From: Lepidodermella squamata
Taxonomy: Eukaryota > Gastrotricha
Assembly (NCBI GenBank): GCA_047495785.1
Contig: JBLDXI010000054.1
Span: 2,852,001 to 2,916,000, forward strand
Length of the DNA stretch: 64,000 nucleotides
Direction of reading: 5' to 3'
The notes under the pieces are model-generated. The model worked only from the letters and a program-made list of their open reading frames with translations, was not told where the DNA came from and did no database searches. The stretch's first letter is position 1, and each line of letters starts with the position of its first letter. Shown one piece after another: positions 20,513 to 37,960 of this stretch. The translations under genes were made by a program, and so were the position numbers.

Positions 20513-21537
20513 ATGCGCTTGACTTGGCGTCTAATTAAATTTTTTAAATTGTTTCTTGTCATAGTGGGATCTAAGTACGTCTTAAGTGCCAGCTTTCGCT
20601 GCTTTTTATGGATACATTGCCACTACAATACGCAGATGGCAATTGAGAATGCATCGCATGAATTATTGGACCATCGCAATGCAATTAAAACAATCATAGA
20701 TGATACATCTAACGTGGACAACCAGAGGAAATACTTGCCCAGTCTTGTTATTACCGGCATGGCAAAAAATATTGTAACGGAAGTAGACAGGACAATAGCG
20801 CAAATGGAGAGAATATGCAGCTTATTCCATGATTGCCACATCGTAATTTTCGTGAGCGATTCAGCTGATGGCACGATCGCCAAGTTGCAGTATCATAAAA
20901 AGAGATTGTCCCCTCGTTTTAGTTTGATAATGGTTGACCAACTTCGTTACTGCTTACCGATTCGATGTTGGCGCATAGCAAAAGGGCGCAACACCCTGCT
21001 CCAATTCGTCCATCGCCACTTCGCTGATTACGATTACATGGCAACCATCGACATGGATGACACTACGGCACACAGTCGTGCCAATCTAACAAAACTAGAT
21101 TTTGTCATGAAAAATTCTGACAAATGGGACGTTGTGAGTTTCAACAGGCCGTACTACTACGACTTATGGGCACTGCGTTACAACGGCTGGAATAGCAATG
21201 ATTGGGGCAATGGCGATCCCATGAACTCTGAATTCATGGGAAACATTTCTGGTACATTGCATTCATTGGGCCCGAGTGGGTTTCTGGAAGTCGATTCAGC
21301 TTTTAATGGATTTGCGATCTACAAGATGAATTTCACATTTGGCGGGTATTATAATGCGTTTCTGAGTGAAAAGCGACTAAGTGACTTGGAAATGCGGGAG
21401 GTAAGTTGATATTATATAGAAATGCTGAGATGATCATTTTGTTTTAGGACGTCGAACATCCTTCCTTCCATTATTCTATTACAAAGCGCAATAAGGCGCG
21501 AATTATGGTCTCACCCTTAATCCTATTCGACAGCTAA
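20513..21537 (+). CDS. CAP59/GT69-like glycosyltransferase (type Y, copy 2)
   Basis: Exons 20513-21400 and 21448-21537 encode 325 aa. The start was chosen at ATG 20513 because it places a signal-anchor (FFKLFLVIVGSKYVLSA) at the N-terminus. The catalytic region is almost the same as the gene at 11964-12979, with long identical runs around TKLDFVMKNSDKWDVVSFNR and GWNSNDWGNGDP. The DxD-like motif IDMDDTT and GRNTLLQFVHRHF are intact. The intron begins GTAAGT and sits where the type X gene has its 54-nt segment. Probably Golgi-resident. Near identity with the minus-strand copy points to recent duplication or gene conversion. Confidence 0.72.
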
Positions 21538-22152
21538 TGGTATCGGGAGTTGATGATTTTTTACTCCGGACAGCAATCATATCCGGATCTCGATTGATCG
21601 TCCTTCAGCTCGCATATAGCTAGCCTTCAGGCCGAAATCCACCGTTGTGATATCCTCCAATGATACACATATTGCATAATATAATTATTTCAAGCCTTCA
21701 ACTCTCTCATTTTGCCCTATGGGATCTATTAGCACTGCTCAAATACACTTCGAAAAATATGGCATCCACGTAAAAAGGAATGAGTGTCGATCGCTCTTGG
21801 TTGTTTTGTGAGAAAGATAGTCTCAGCCATGTCTCAACACTCCTTTAAAGCTCCAACAATTCAACATCAAACTCCAACATCAAAAAGGATCTAAGAAATA
21901 AATTGTTGGTTTATTGTTATACCTTTGCAGCGATGTGCTTTACGAATAGTTCCGTTATATGGCTAAGCAAGCAATTTCATGAATGCGAAAAAAAGAAATA
22001 TAATGCAAGTCATTTGTTGTTCAAGACGGAAGAATAAATTGAGGTAAAATGAGTTGGAGCTTTAAACCGCGCCGGTCCCATGATTTAGAAGATGGCCGAG
22101 GAATTATTACATCTGAAAGTTGTATTCTAACTCCAGGTCATGTTTTTCAAGC
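21538..22152. other. Intergenic, nothing recognised
   Basis: Spacer between the glycosyltransferase stop and tRNA copy 5. No supported gene or repeat was seen. Confidence 0.5.
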
Positions 22153-22224
22153 GGTCCCATGGTGTAGCGGTTAGCACTCAGGACTCTGAATCCTGCGACT
22201 CGAGTTCAAATCTCGATGGGACCT
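22153..22224 (+). tRNA. tRNA-Gln-CTG: tRNA-Gln (CTG), cassette copy 5
   Basis: Identical tRNA. The shared upstream flank is short (CATGTTTTTCAAGC), so the left duplication border lies about 15 bp before the tRNA. Confidence 0.95.
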
Positions 22225-22346
22225 TCATTTTTTTTTCGGCCTCCTTTTTATACATTTTTTTTACTTCGCCACATATACAAATTATTTTACTTGATGCCTT
22301 GTCCTTCAGAATAGAACGGTTTCCGCTTCGATCTTAGATAATATTT

Positions 22347-22485
22347 AGCTTTGCGCAGTGGCAGTTCCGTACTCAGTGAGGTGCAAACCGAGAGGCGGAA
22401 ATTGCTAATTGAAAACTACCCCAATTACCCGCTCTGAGGACCCACGGGTCCGCTGTAGCACTTTCTGGAGCCCCACAAGGGGCTT
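22347..22485 (+). ncRNA. U4: U4 snRNA, copy 5
   Basis: Full-length U4 match with the CCCACGGG variant shared with copies 2 and 3. It lies 122 bp downstream of tRNA copy 5. The 3' flank ATGAATATCAAAAACAA resembles that of copy 1. Confidence 0.92.
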
Positions 22486-22590
22486 ATGAATATCAAAAAC
22501 AAGAACTTGTAGTCGAGTCCATTCGTTCGAAGTTTGAGCTTGATGTGCGGTGACCGGCAGCTGGTTTCATCAGTCCAACACACTCAGTCG

Positions 22591-22735
22591 CTACGGCACG
22601 CTTGAAGCCCCCATTCTTTCTGTTACACTGGTTTCTGTGAAATGTGTTTGATCCCAGTATAGCAGACCTTCATTGCCGAAGAATCTGCAATCTGCGCAAC
22701 TTCCCGGCAGCAAATCTTGAGTTTCCCGTTTTAGT
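22591..22735 (-). pseudogene. Possible SGNH/acyltransferase C-terminal fragment
   Basis: A short minus-strand frame contains CADCRFFGNEGLLYWDQTHF, reminiscent of the D..H motif near the end of SGNH-type acyltransferases (LYxDxxHLT). It is closed by stops on both sides and no flanking exons were found, so it would be a relic. The match is short and may be chance. Confidence 0.25.
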
Positions 22736-22958
22736 CATATTTGAAGGATACAAATATCACTAAATTCTATAAAATGGTCCAAAGTTTTTCTCTAAATTTT
22801 TGCGATGGTGGCGGATGGCGATACCAATACAAACATGTCCATCATTAATAGGTAACTTTTCTAGTCCGAAAATGTCTGATAAAAGAATAATCGGTGATTT
22901 ATTCATTGGCCTGAAGAATGTTTTGTGAAAAGAAGTTATAAACAAGCATATCAACATA

Positions 22959-24930
22959 TCAGAAAGACAAGTTGTTCATCGCCGCAGCGCTCGGCAGTGC
23001 CTTCTGATTTGTGATTCTCGAATTTTTCAATAAAGTGCTCGACAACAATGGCCGCTCCGCAACACTAAGATCGCCCTTCCGCAAAGGTGTCGCACCAATG
23101 AACTGTGACGGAGCCTCGTAGAACAGCTCACGAGACAGCATAACCTGCTCCATGCCAAGATTCTTCGCTGTTTTCTCAGCCAGCTTATTGAAATCGACAA
23201 AATGAACAATGTCACGTTGAACCGCTCGGCCAGAACTGTCGATCAGGGGATGATCGTCGGCGTCCAGCTTAACCATCTCGTCGAACGGGCCACGACCGAC
23301 GCCGACGATAATGATCGAAATCGGCAGGGAACTTGCATGAACGATAGCTTCAATTGTGGACTTCATATCAGTGATGTATCCATCCGTGAAAATTAGCAAA
23401 ATGAAATAATGCTTGTCGTCATTGTGTTCATGAGCTAGACTGTAGAAAATGGCAAAATAGTTAACAAAAATCGGTATAAGCGCTAAATTACTTGGCCACT
23501 AGGTTTATCATTGGGGATAGTTCGGCAGGTTCTTGCGGTATAATTTTCTTTGTTGCAGCTCGGTACGTCGACAGAACCTCTTCGACCCCAAAACAAGCCG
23601 GATTTTCTTGGTCTCCTGACTGAAAAAACACAAGACTAAATTGCCCAGAATGAGACTTTTCGAGAATTATACCAAAGCGAAATCGTGACGAAGTTCCATA
23701 GAAGGCGGAGCTTGAGCACCGAATCCATAGACAGGTAGGACTAATTCCGTCGAATCGTCGAGGGATTGGGCCGACTCAAGAACTGTTTTTATGGCGTCGT
23801 AATAAGGACCCTTTGTGTTCCTTCCGCTCCCCTCGATCTTGTGCAACCACATAAGGGTATCCGAAGAGCCATTGGACGCCGAAAAATCAATAGCAACAAA
23901 GTAATGCAAAGACGTTCCCCTGAAACAACGAAAAGCACGATCATCAGAAGAGGTCCATAGACCCTCCCAGGAGGATCACAAAGGTCCCCTAAAAAAATTA
24001 CCGGAGAAGAACGAAGTCCAGGAAAAATTCGTGGATTTCTTTTGAGATGCCGACAAGTCGCATCGTCATGCCATTGATCGACATGGGATAGATGTTGTCG
24101 GCACTGTTATCCGAGGCCAGTCTTCGCAGGTTGGTTTCCCGGCTGCAAATCAGCTTATGACTACCATTCGATTTAGCCTTCCATAGCGATAAATGCAAAG
24201 TTTTATCCTCATCGTCGGAGCAAAGCGAGAATCTTGTAATGTTAAACGAGTTCCAAAGTTGGTTCAACGACGTTTTAGCGTCATTTTTCACCGATATCTG
24301 CTCGCTTCGATAGACAAGCTGCTGCCGCCCCTCCATAGATTTTCTCAATTCGAAAAAGTAAGAAGCTGGTTGGAGTAACTTTGGCGGTGGTAAATTGTCG
24401 ATTCCGAAGCGAATGATCAACGAATCCCTCCGATTTTCAAGAACTTCAGCTGCGATAACTAGCAAACCTCGCGGCTTCGAATTGCCCTTCACAAAAATCT
24501 TCTCTTCATGAATTAGGAAAGAATTGAATTCGACAAGAGCGCTGAGGGCTAGTTTCGCCTTCCCGACCAAATTCTCCTTTTTGAAAATCGCTTTCTTGAT
24601 TGGGATAGTTGGCTTCCAGTCATCAACGTCCCAGACACGGAATTTAATCCTTTGCCGCTCGCCTGGGATGTAGCACACGCAGACTTTGGTCGAAAACTCC
24701 GGGTTCAGGTTGTCCCAAATGACCTCGGTACGGCCGATTTCTTTCCAGCGATCGGTTTTACACGTAGCACCCATATTTTCGATGTAAGCAACAATGCAGG
24801 CGTCGGTTTTCGAGAAAGTGTCCATGTTTTTGAGCTCGCGACAACTCAGCGTCATTTCAATGATGCATTTGTCGAGGCAGCTTTTCGGCATGCCGAAAGA
24901 ACTTTTCGATGGCACTGATCGGGTTAACAT
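22959..24930 (-). CDS. Copine A (C2A-C2B-vWA)
   Basis: Exons 24002-24930, 23673-23919, 23492-23619 and 22959-23439 give 594 aa. Two C2 domains (about residues 20-150 and 165-300) are followed by a copine/von Willebrand A domain. Copines are cytosolic proteins that bind acidic membranes in response to calcium. The first C2 keeps TFSKTDACIV and WDNLNPEFS. The vWA MIDAS begins DFSAS, but the usual GPTNFAP segment reads EPAELSP, so the presumed metal-binding Thr is replaced by Ala. The linker FKKENLVGKAKLALSALVEF and a basic insert in C2A are shared only with copine B. The C-terminal tail (about 50 residues) lacks the usual LSYM..IGMTP. It is the downstream-most member of the array and a close paralogue of B. 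Confidence 0.88.
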
Positions 24931-25776
24931 CTTAAGCGTAGAAACAAAAGCTATAGAGCAGGTTCTATCGACATACGAGTTTTCAATTCTTGTTGTAATT
25001 TTAGATTTGGTGTCATTTGGCTTGCAATCTCATATCTTTTGCTGACCATCTGGCTCAAGCTTTACAGCATGGATCTCTCATCGAACTGAAACAAAGGCCC
25101 AAACATGTCGTAACATAACCGTACATACATGTCATAACGATGAGGGCTACTTTGGACGACACCATTATTTTCGGAGGTTGTAAATCGGATGTTGCTGGAA
25201 AAAAATCTGATTTTTCTGCAAATTTTAGGAATTTTCCAATTTTTATTAAATTTTTGGCAATTTGGAATTTTTCTGCAAATTTGGACAATTAGCAGTTAAT
25301 TTATTGACACTCATTTGCATATTCAGCGGCCTCATAAGTCTCTAAAGATTCGTCCATGATAAATAGGTCAAATTTATAATGAAAAAAAATTGAATAGAAA
25401 GGAAAATTGGAAATTTTCGAAATAATTTTCGAAAAACTCAATTTGAAAAGCCTTGAAATAAAACAATAACCTAAATAAAAAATACGTTCAATATTACGAA
25501 ATGCGTCTCGTGCTATTGTCTTACTCTCCTGTCAGCCTAGCTTTACGCCGAAAAATTAGGGTAAAATATTGGAAGAAAATCAGAGAAATCAGGCATTTCC
25601 ATTCCATAATCTTTCCAATTTTAAGCGAATTCTTAGGCTAATGAGTAATAAAAATAAAATATTTTTTTGAGACTTGAAAGATGAAATGAATTGAAACAAA
25701 AAGCACAGGTTGTATTTATTAGCTCAAAATATCAACTGAATTTAAATAGTCAATAGAGGCATTCATATAATTCAAA
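24931..25776. other. Intergenic between copines B and A
   Basis: AT-rich spacer with AAATTTT-type low-complexity sequence. No gene was found. It should contain the copine A promoter and the copine B 3' UTR. Confidence 0.5.
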
Positions 25777-27933
25777 TCAAAACGAGATACTGCCGTACGC
25801 TGAACTTTCAGGGCTAGATAACTGCCCTGCCATTATATTCGTCCGATCGCAGCTTCTCAGAAGGGTACTAGACCTTAAAGGCCGGCCTAGGACAACATCA
25901 CTCTCCCGAATCGGCGACGCGCCAATAAATTGCCCGGGAGCTTCGAAGAAAAGTTCGCGCGACAGCAAAATCTGCGCCATGCCCAAATTGTGCGCCGTTT
26001 TCTCCGTCAGCTCGCTGTAGTTGACAAATTGCACGATATCACGCCGCATTCGCTCGCCTTTACTATCGACCAATGAATGTTTATCCGCATCCAGCTTAAC
26101 CATCGCGTCAAACGGACCGGGCCCAACGCCGACGATTATGATCGAAAACGGAAGGGAACTCGCGCCAACAATTGCATCTATCGTGTCTCTCAAATCGGTG
26201 ATATAACCGTCGGTGAACATCAATAAGATGAAATAATGTTCATCGTTATTGTTATCCTCAGCGAGGCTAAAAGAATGAAAAAAAGAAGAGAAATTTGTGA
26301 AAAAAAAATCTATTTTTTTATAAATTTACTTTGCAACGTAGCGAATCATCGGAGCGAAATTCGCTGGGTCTTGAGGTTTGATTTTCTTCAAAGCAGCCCG
26401 ATATAGCGCCAGAACTTCTTCAACCCCGAAACAGGTAGGATTTTCCTGATCTCCGGTCTGAAAAAACAGCTGGGAATTAAACCAATTTTTTACTTGAATT
26501 TTCTTACCAAGGCGAAATCATGGCGAAGTTCCATAGAAGGTGGAGCTTGGGCCCCGAAGCCGTAAACAGGTAGAACCAATTCGAGGGAACCTTCAAGTGC
26601 TTGGGTTGCTTCGAGAACAGTTTTGATTGCGTCATAATAAGGACCGGTCACGGATTTTCCAGTTCCTTCCACGTTATGTAGAGACATTAGGGTGTCCGTG
26701 GTGCCGTTTGAAGATGAAAAATCGATGGCCACAAAATAATGCAGGAATGTTCCTCTGAATTTGAAAATGGAATAGAAATCGAAATTTTTAGGTTTTAAAT
26801 TTTCTCGTTTTCAAATGATGAAAATTATTAAATTAAAAAAAATTGAAATTTTTTAAATTTTGAATTTTTAAATTTTAAATTTTCAAATTTATGAATTTTC
26901 AAAATTTCGAACATTTTTAATCATTTTTTTAATTTTTAACATTTCGAACATTTTCAACATTTTTTTTAATTATCCGAGCCATGAATGCTTTTAATATTCA
27001 ATAATACCTGAGGAGAACGAGGTCCAGGAAAGTTTCGTGAATTTCCTTCGAAATTTGTGTCATTTTCACCGTCAAGCCATTGATTGACATCGGGTAGATA
27101 TGATCACCTTTATCAATAGATAGAAAGCGCCGTAACGTTGTCTCCCGGCTGCATATCAGCTTGTGCTTGCCATTGCCCTTCGATTTCCACAGGGAGAGGT
27201 ACAAAATTCTGTCCTGATCATCGGAACAAAGGGAATATCTCGTGATATTAAACGATTTCCACAGTTGGGTTAACGATTTTTGACAATCGTTTTGTCTCAG
27301 TGCTAATAACGGCTCGCTTCGATAGACCAACAACTGGCGGCCTTCGATTGTTTTCCGAAGTTCGAAGAAGTAGTAAGATGGGAGTAGCATTTTAGGCGGT
27401 GGCAAATCATCGATTCCGAACTGAATTGTCACTGAATCTTTTCGGTTTTGAAGAACTTCAGCCGCGATAGATAGCAAACCTCTAGGCTTCGAATTACCCT
27501 TCACGAAAATCTTCTCCTCGTGAATCAGGAAAGAATTGAATTCGACTAAAGCACTTAGGGCTAGGGTCACTTTCCCGACCAGATTTTCCTTTTTGAAAAT
27601 CGGCTTTTTCGATATTGTTGGCTTCCAATCATCGACGTCCCATACGCAGAATTTGATTCGTTGCCGCTCGCCGGGGAAATAACACACGCAGATTTTCTTG
27701 GAAAAGTCCGGATTCAAGTTGTCGAAGATAACTTCAGTCCGGCCGAGTTCTTTCCATCGATCCCGCTTGCTTGCACCGAGTTGTTCGAGGTAGGCTACAA
27801 CGCAGGCGTCGGTTTTCGAGAAAGTGTCCATATTTTTGAGCTCGCGACAAGAGATTGTCATCTCGAAAATGCACTTGTCCAAGCAGCTTTTCGGCAGATT
27901 GAACGAGCTAGTTGTAATTGAGGATCTACTCAT
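25777..27933 (-). CDS. Copine B (C2A-C2B-vWA)
   Basis: Exons 27008-27933, 26508-26754, 26330-26457 and 25777-26266 give 596 aa from ATG 27933. The domain order and all three intron positions are the same as in copine A, and most residues agree (LKNMDTFSKTDAC, KIFVKGNSKPRGLL, LRHDFAL). The vWA domain has DFSSSNG and the acidic TDGYITD. The segment that is GPTNFAP in most copines reads DPANFAP, again losing the Thr. The N-terminal extension before the first C2 is Ser/Thr-rich. Predicted to bind membranes through C2 domains and partners through the vWA domain. A tandem duplicate of A. Confidence 0.88.
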
Positions 27934-28555
27934 CGTCCTGATCTTCCTTCCGAATTGCGAAAACAATAAAATCTAACGAAAAACCAGGCAGAATTCGGAA
28001 TTAATTAGGGCATTGAACTTTCACAGTTGGTTGCAAATATTTATGCAATTGGGATGATAAATCTCGCCGCTTGTCTATTCAGCTTCGATCCAGGTGTGTA
28101 AGTCGTAAAAACTCAGAATGAAGGCATAAAAATGAAAAAAAAATGCCGGAAAGCTTGAGCAGGCACCGTAGCGAAATTTTTGAATAATTTTGTCAGCCAA
28201 TCGATGCCAAAAAGTTAGACTGTCACGCGATTCTCAGCTGCTTTTCTTAGGCACGTGTCATCATTTTTTTAATCTATATAGGATCTTCTTGGTTTTACGA
28301 TCATGCTCTTGATATTCGATATTGGAATGTAGAAAAATACGTTGTAATTGAAAATTATTCTTTATTTTCTGAAAATTTCCAATAAATTATTAATAATACA
28401 AAGACGACGAGTTTCAGAAGTATAAGATCGTGAAAAATTATTAGCAATTAATGACATATTTTTCCAGTTCAAAAACTGTACCCAACAATCAATCGCACCG
28501 GTATTTACAAGACACTCGATATAAAGCATATTTTGTTCAAAGCGAAAAACTTGAC
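27934..28555. other. Intergenic between copines C and B
   Basis: No gene or repeat recognised. It contains the copine B upstream region. Confidence 0.5.
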
Positions 28556-30985
28556 TTAGTACGAACGGTTAACCATGGAGCAGTTTGGCCCGTTGGCATG
28601 AGCAGCATTCAGGAAATCGCTCGCCATTACAGGCTGACCGGAAGATTCAAGCCTCGACATATAAGACAACAGCTGGTCTGGAATTTCTCGCAATACCTCC
28701 CTGGGAAAATTAAATTAAATTCTGTAAAAATTTCTTAATTAATCTCGTAATTAATTAATCACCTTGCTAAGTCTGCCTGCACTTCATTAGCTGTACGTTC
28801 TTGATCCCGGCCAACCAAGTCGCTGAAAGGGACAAATTGAACAATGTCCCGCTCCATGACCCTGTTGTCGCTATTAACCAGCACGAAATCATCCGCATCT
28901 AACGCCCGCATCGATGAGAAATTCGCATTTCCCACGCCAATAATTATGACGGACAGCGGAAGCGGGCTCGCGTCGACTAGGGCGTTCACTGTTTCAGACA
29001 TATCGCTGATGACGCCGTCGGTTAAAATCAACAGCACGTAGTAATCATGCCCAGCTTCGGCGATATTTCGCTTGTCAGTTCTGGCCATGGATGACACGTG
29101 GCGGATGATTGATTCGAAGTTCGATGGCTCAGACATATTGACGGTTCGAACGGAACGTTCGTAGGCCATCATAACACCCTCGATTCCAAAACAATTCGGA
29201 TCGTTCGGATTTCCATTCTACATTGAAAATGACAGAATTTAGATCATTAAATTCCATTTAGGTATGACTTCTTTTTCCTATTCGTAGATTTGCGTTTTTT
29301 TGCTCAAAAATTCAGAAATTTTAAACAAAGTTAGGCAAGGTGATTCCTGGTTTTCTGCGATTTATTTAGAATTTTTCATAATTTTCCCCAATTTCCTTGG
29401 TAAAGTAGAAAATATTCTGCCAACCTTCGATTATTACCGGAATTTTGTGCTAATTAGCATATGCAGAAGCCTTGTGCGTATGCAAATTCGCACCTCAAAT
29501 GTTGGTCAAACTTAGATGAAAATTAAGATTGCTCAGCTGTCAATAATTTATTTTTTATTATATTTATTTTTCTATAATGTAAAATTTTATGGGTTTGAGC
29601 TGAAAATTGGGACATTTCACGTACCAGATTGAAGCGATTAGATGCTTCGTGGGTTTCCAAGTTCATGGCGCCGAAACCGAAAGCTGGAAACAATTTTTCC
29701 GAATCATAATCCTGCAGAATTTCCAATACAGCCCTCAACGCTGTTTGGTACTGATTCGAAAACCCGTCTCGAATGTGATGTAACGAATTCGGCGAATCTG
29801 GTCGGCCATTCGAAGCCGTAAAATCAACTGCGACAACGCAATGAAGTTGAACGGAGCTAAAAATAAAATTCAAAAAAATCAGAAATTAAGGTGGATTTGG
29901 TCAATTACTTTGCGTGGATGTAGTCAAGGAAGCTGAAACTTGTCGATTTTTCTAGATGCGTCAAACGAACGGTGCACCGCTTCTCCATTTTGTAGATATT
30001 GCGGAAACTCAGCGATCCTTCCATCAAAGTTCTAGCCGTTGTGTTGAAAAAACTGATAAGCTTAACAGGGACGCCATTGCGGCGCCGTCGCCATAGCGAA
30101 AATCGAAGCGGCTCATCGAGGCTGTTATTGCACAGCGTGACCATATTAACGCTGAACGCCTGCCAGGCCACACTTTTCCGGGCAGTTACATCCGGACTTC
30201 GGTGAACTAGAACAACCTCGCCGTTCGATTTCACGCGGTGTAATTCGTAGAAAAACGCGTGTTTCTTGAACACCTTCAACGGCAAATGTTCGGCAGTGAA
30301 CTGAAGCATGACCGTCTCCTTAAAACCGGAAACTTCCTCGGCCAAAACTTGCAACATTGGCGCATTATTCGCGTAGCGATTCGAGGCATCCGGCTTTAAA
30401 AGTCGACGCTCGAACGACCCGAAAAGGCTTGAATAAACAATTTCACCCAACGATGCCTGAAATTCGCCGATGAGCTTGGTCGTATGGCTTTCGTATAGCT
30501 CAAATTTCATCATTTGCCGCTCTTGAAATTCGTATTTCAACGAAATTTTCTTCGAGAAGAAAACCTTGCCATTGATGGCTGAGGCGGTTGGCGCGATTTC
30601 TGTCAGGCCAACCTCGACCCAGTGATCAGAACCGGGCGGTTCGAAGTACAACGCGACGTAGCAGGATTCGATGTTTAAATTCGATTCTGGATTAGCCAGA
30701 CCTCGAACTGAGAGCGACAGTTCGACAACGATTGAAGCACCCTGGACAGTAGGGAAATTTACGACATTTTGCTTTTTAATGCCATTAGCCTTCGCGGAGA
30801 TTGCTTCGCTGATCGATAGGGTGTTTGATCTCCTAGGACGAATTCCTAAGTCCTCTTCAAAATGCCTGTTAGGCTGCAAGGTGCAACGCCTTGGACTTCC
30901 AGCATCATCTAAAAGTCGCCAAATAACCAAAGAAATTGGGTGAAAGGTTCAACTTACAAGGTGCCTCGAGCCTCGAGATCGGCAT
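28556..30985 (-). CDS. Copine C (divergent C2A)
   Basis: Exons 30958-30985, 29909-30908, 29625-29856, 28763-29217 and 28556-28700 give 619 aa. A 9-codon first exon (MPISRLEAP) is unique in the array and is followed by a basic, Ser-rich stretch of about 60 residues. The first C2 lacks the usual calcium loop: where others have SKSDP it reads NLNIESCYVAL. The second C2 is better conserved. The vWA domain is intact at DFTASNG and LTDGVISD, with EPSNFES in place of GPTNFAP. The last exon begins EVLREIPDQLLSYM and ends in an unrelated tail. C2A is probably calcium-independent or structural. It lies 767 bp downstream of the DLD stop on the same strand. Confidence 0.85.
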
Positions 30986-31752
30986 GATAACTTATGAATA
31001 AGTAGATTGCGACTAGCAATTTTTTTATGTGACTGTGAGGTGATTCGGATTTGCGTAGAAGGTGACTGAAAAAATCTATTCCTACGCTCGATTTTTTTGC
31101 CGAAAATAGCTGCTTCGTAATAGCAAATGGCCAGTAGCATCTGTTGCCTGCGAGGGATGAGTGCGGTTTCCTCATATTATTTGAACATTCTGCTAACACG
31201 CAAATGACGAAGCACGCGCCCCCGGCCTCATGTTGTGTGTATACGCGAGGCGCCGGATTATGGCGCCTCACGATTATTATTATAACGAGAACTTGCTGCG
31301 CGCGCAATCGCTTCGAATTATTGAGATTTAATTCTCGTAATTCGTAATTAATTAACTGAAATCCGGATTAAAAAAAATAAAACGGGAAACCTTGTGACAA
31401 AAAACACAGTTCACAATCTCGAAATTTATTTCATTTTTCCACGATTTGTCTTTCATTATTATTATTATTATTATTCACTCGCGTCAGAGAGATGATGAGG
31501 GCAGTTAGACTCATGTAATGAGGGCTGCTAAGTAACGAAATAATTATTCACCTGCGAGACACTTTTTTGATGGAAAAACACAAGCGATAAACCGGGTTTA
31601 ATTTGCCGCTCGCTATAATACATAATTTTCACACGCTCTTATATATGTTTTATACTATATCATTTATTGTTTTTCCTGCGAGAATTTTTGAGGAGAAAAA
31701 AGCCGAGGTTTCGTGGTTGTATTTCGTCAGCCGATAATAATTTGTTTATAGC
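30986..31752. other. Intergenic between DLD and copine C
   Basis: No gene was found. It includes the copine C promoter, the DLD 3' UTR and an (ATT)n microsatellite at 31455-31475. Short ORFs here show no family features. Confidence 0.5.
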
Positions 31753-37729
<5,977 letters not shown>

Positions 37730-37960
37730 GGTTACTCAATAAAACAAAACAATAAGAACCAAACAACCTATAGGCGAGAAATACGTAACATCAACAGGTG
37801 AAAAATGAACTTAAAATCGCTATAGTCAACGTATCAATCGTTACATTTCTTTATATGATCGCGACATAAAATTCATAAATTAACACTCAATTTGAAAGCG
37901 ATGGTAATCACAAGTTTAAAACTTCAGCAAATTGCACCAATTTTTCCATAGAAAATTCAA

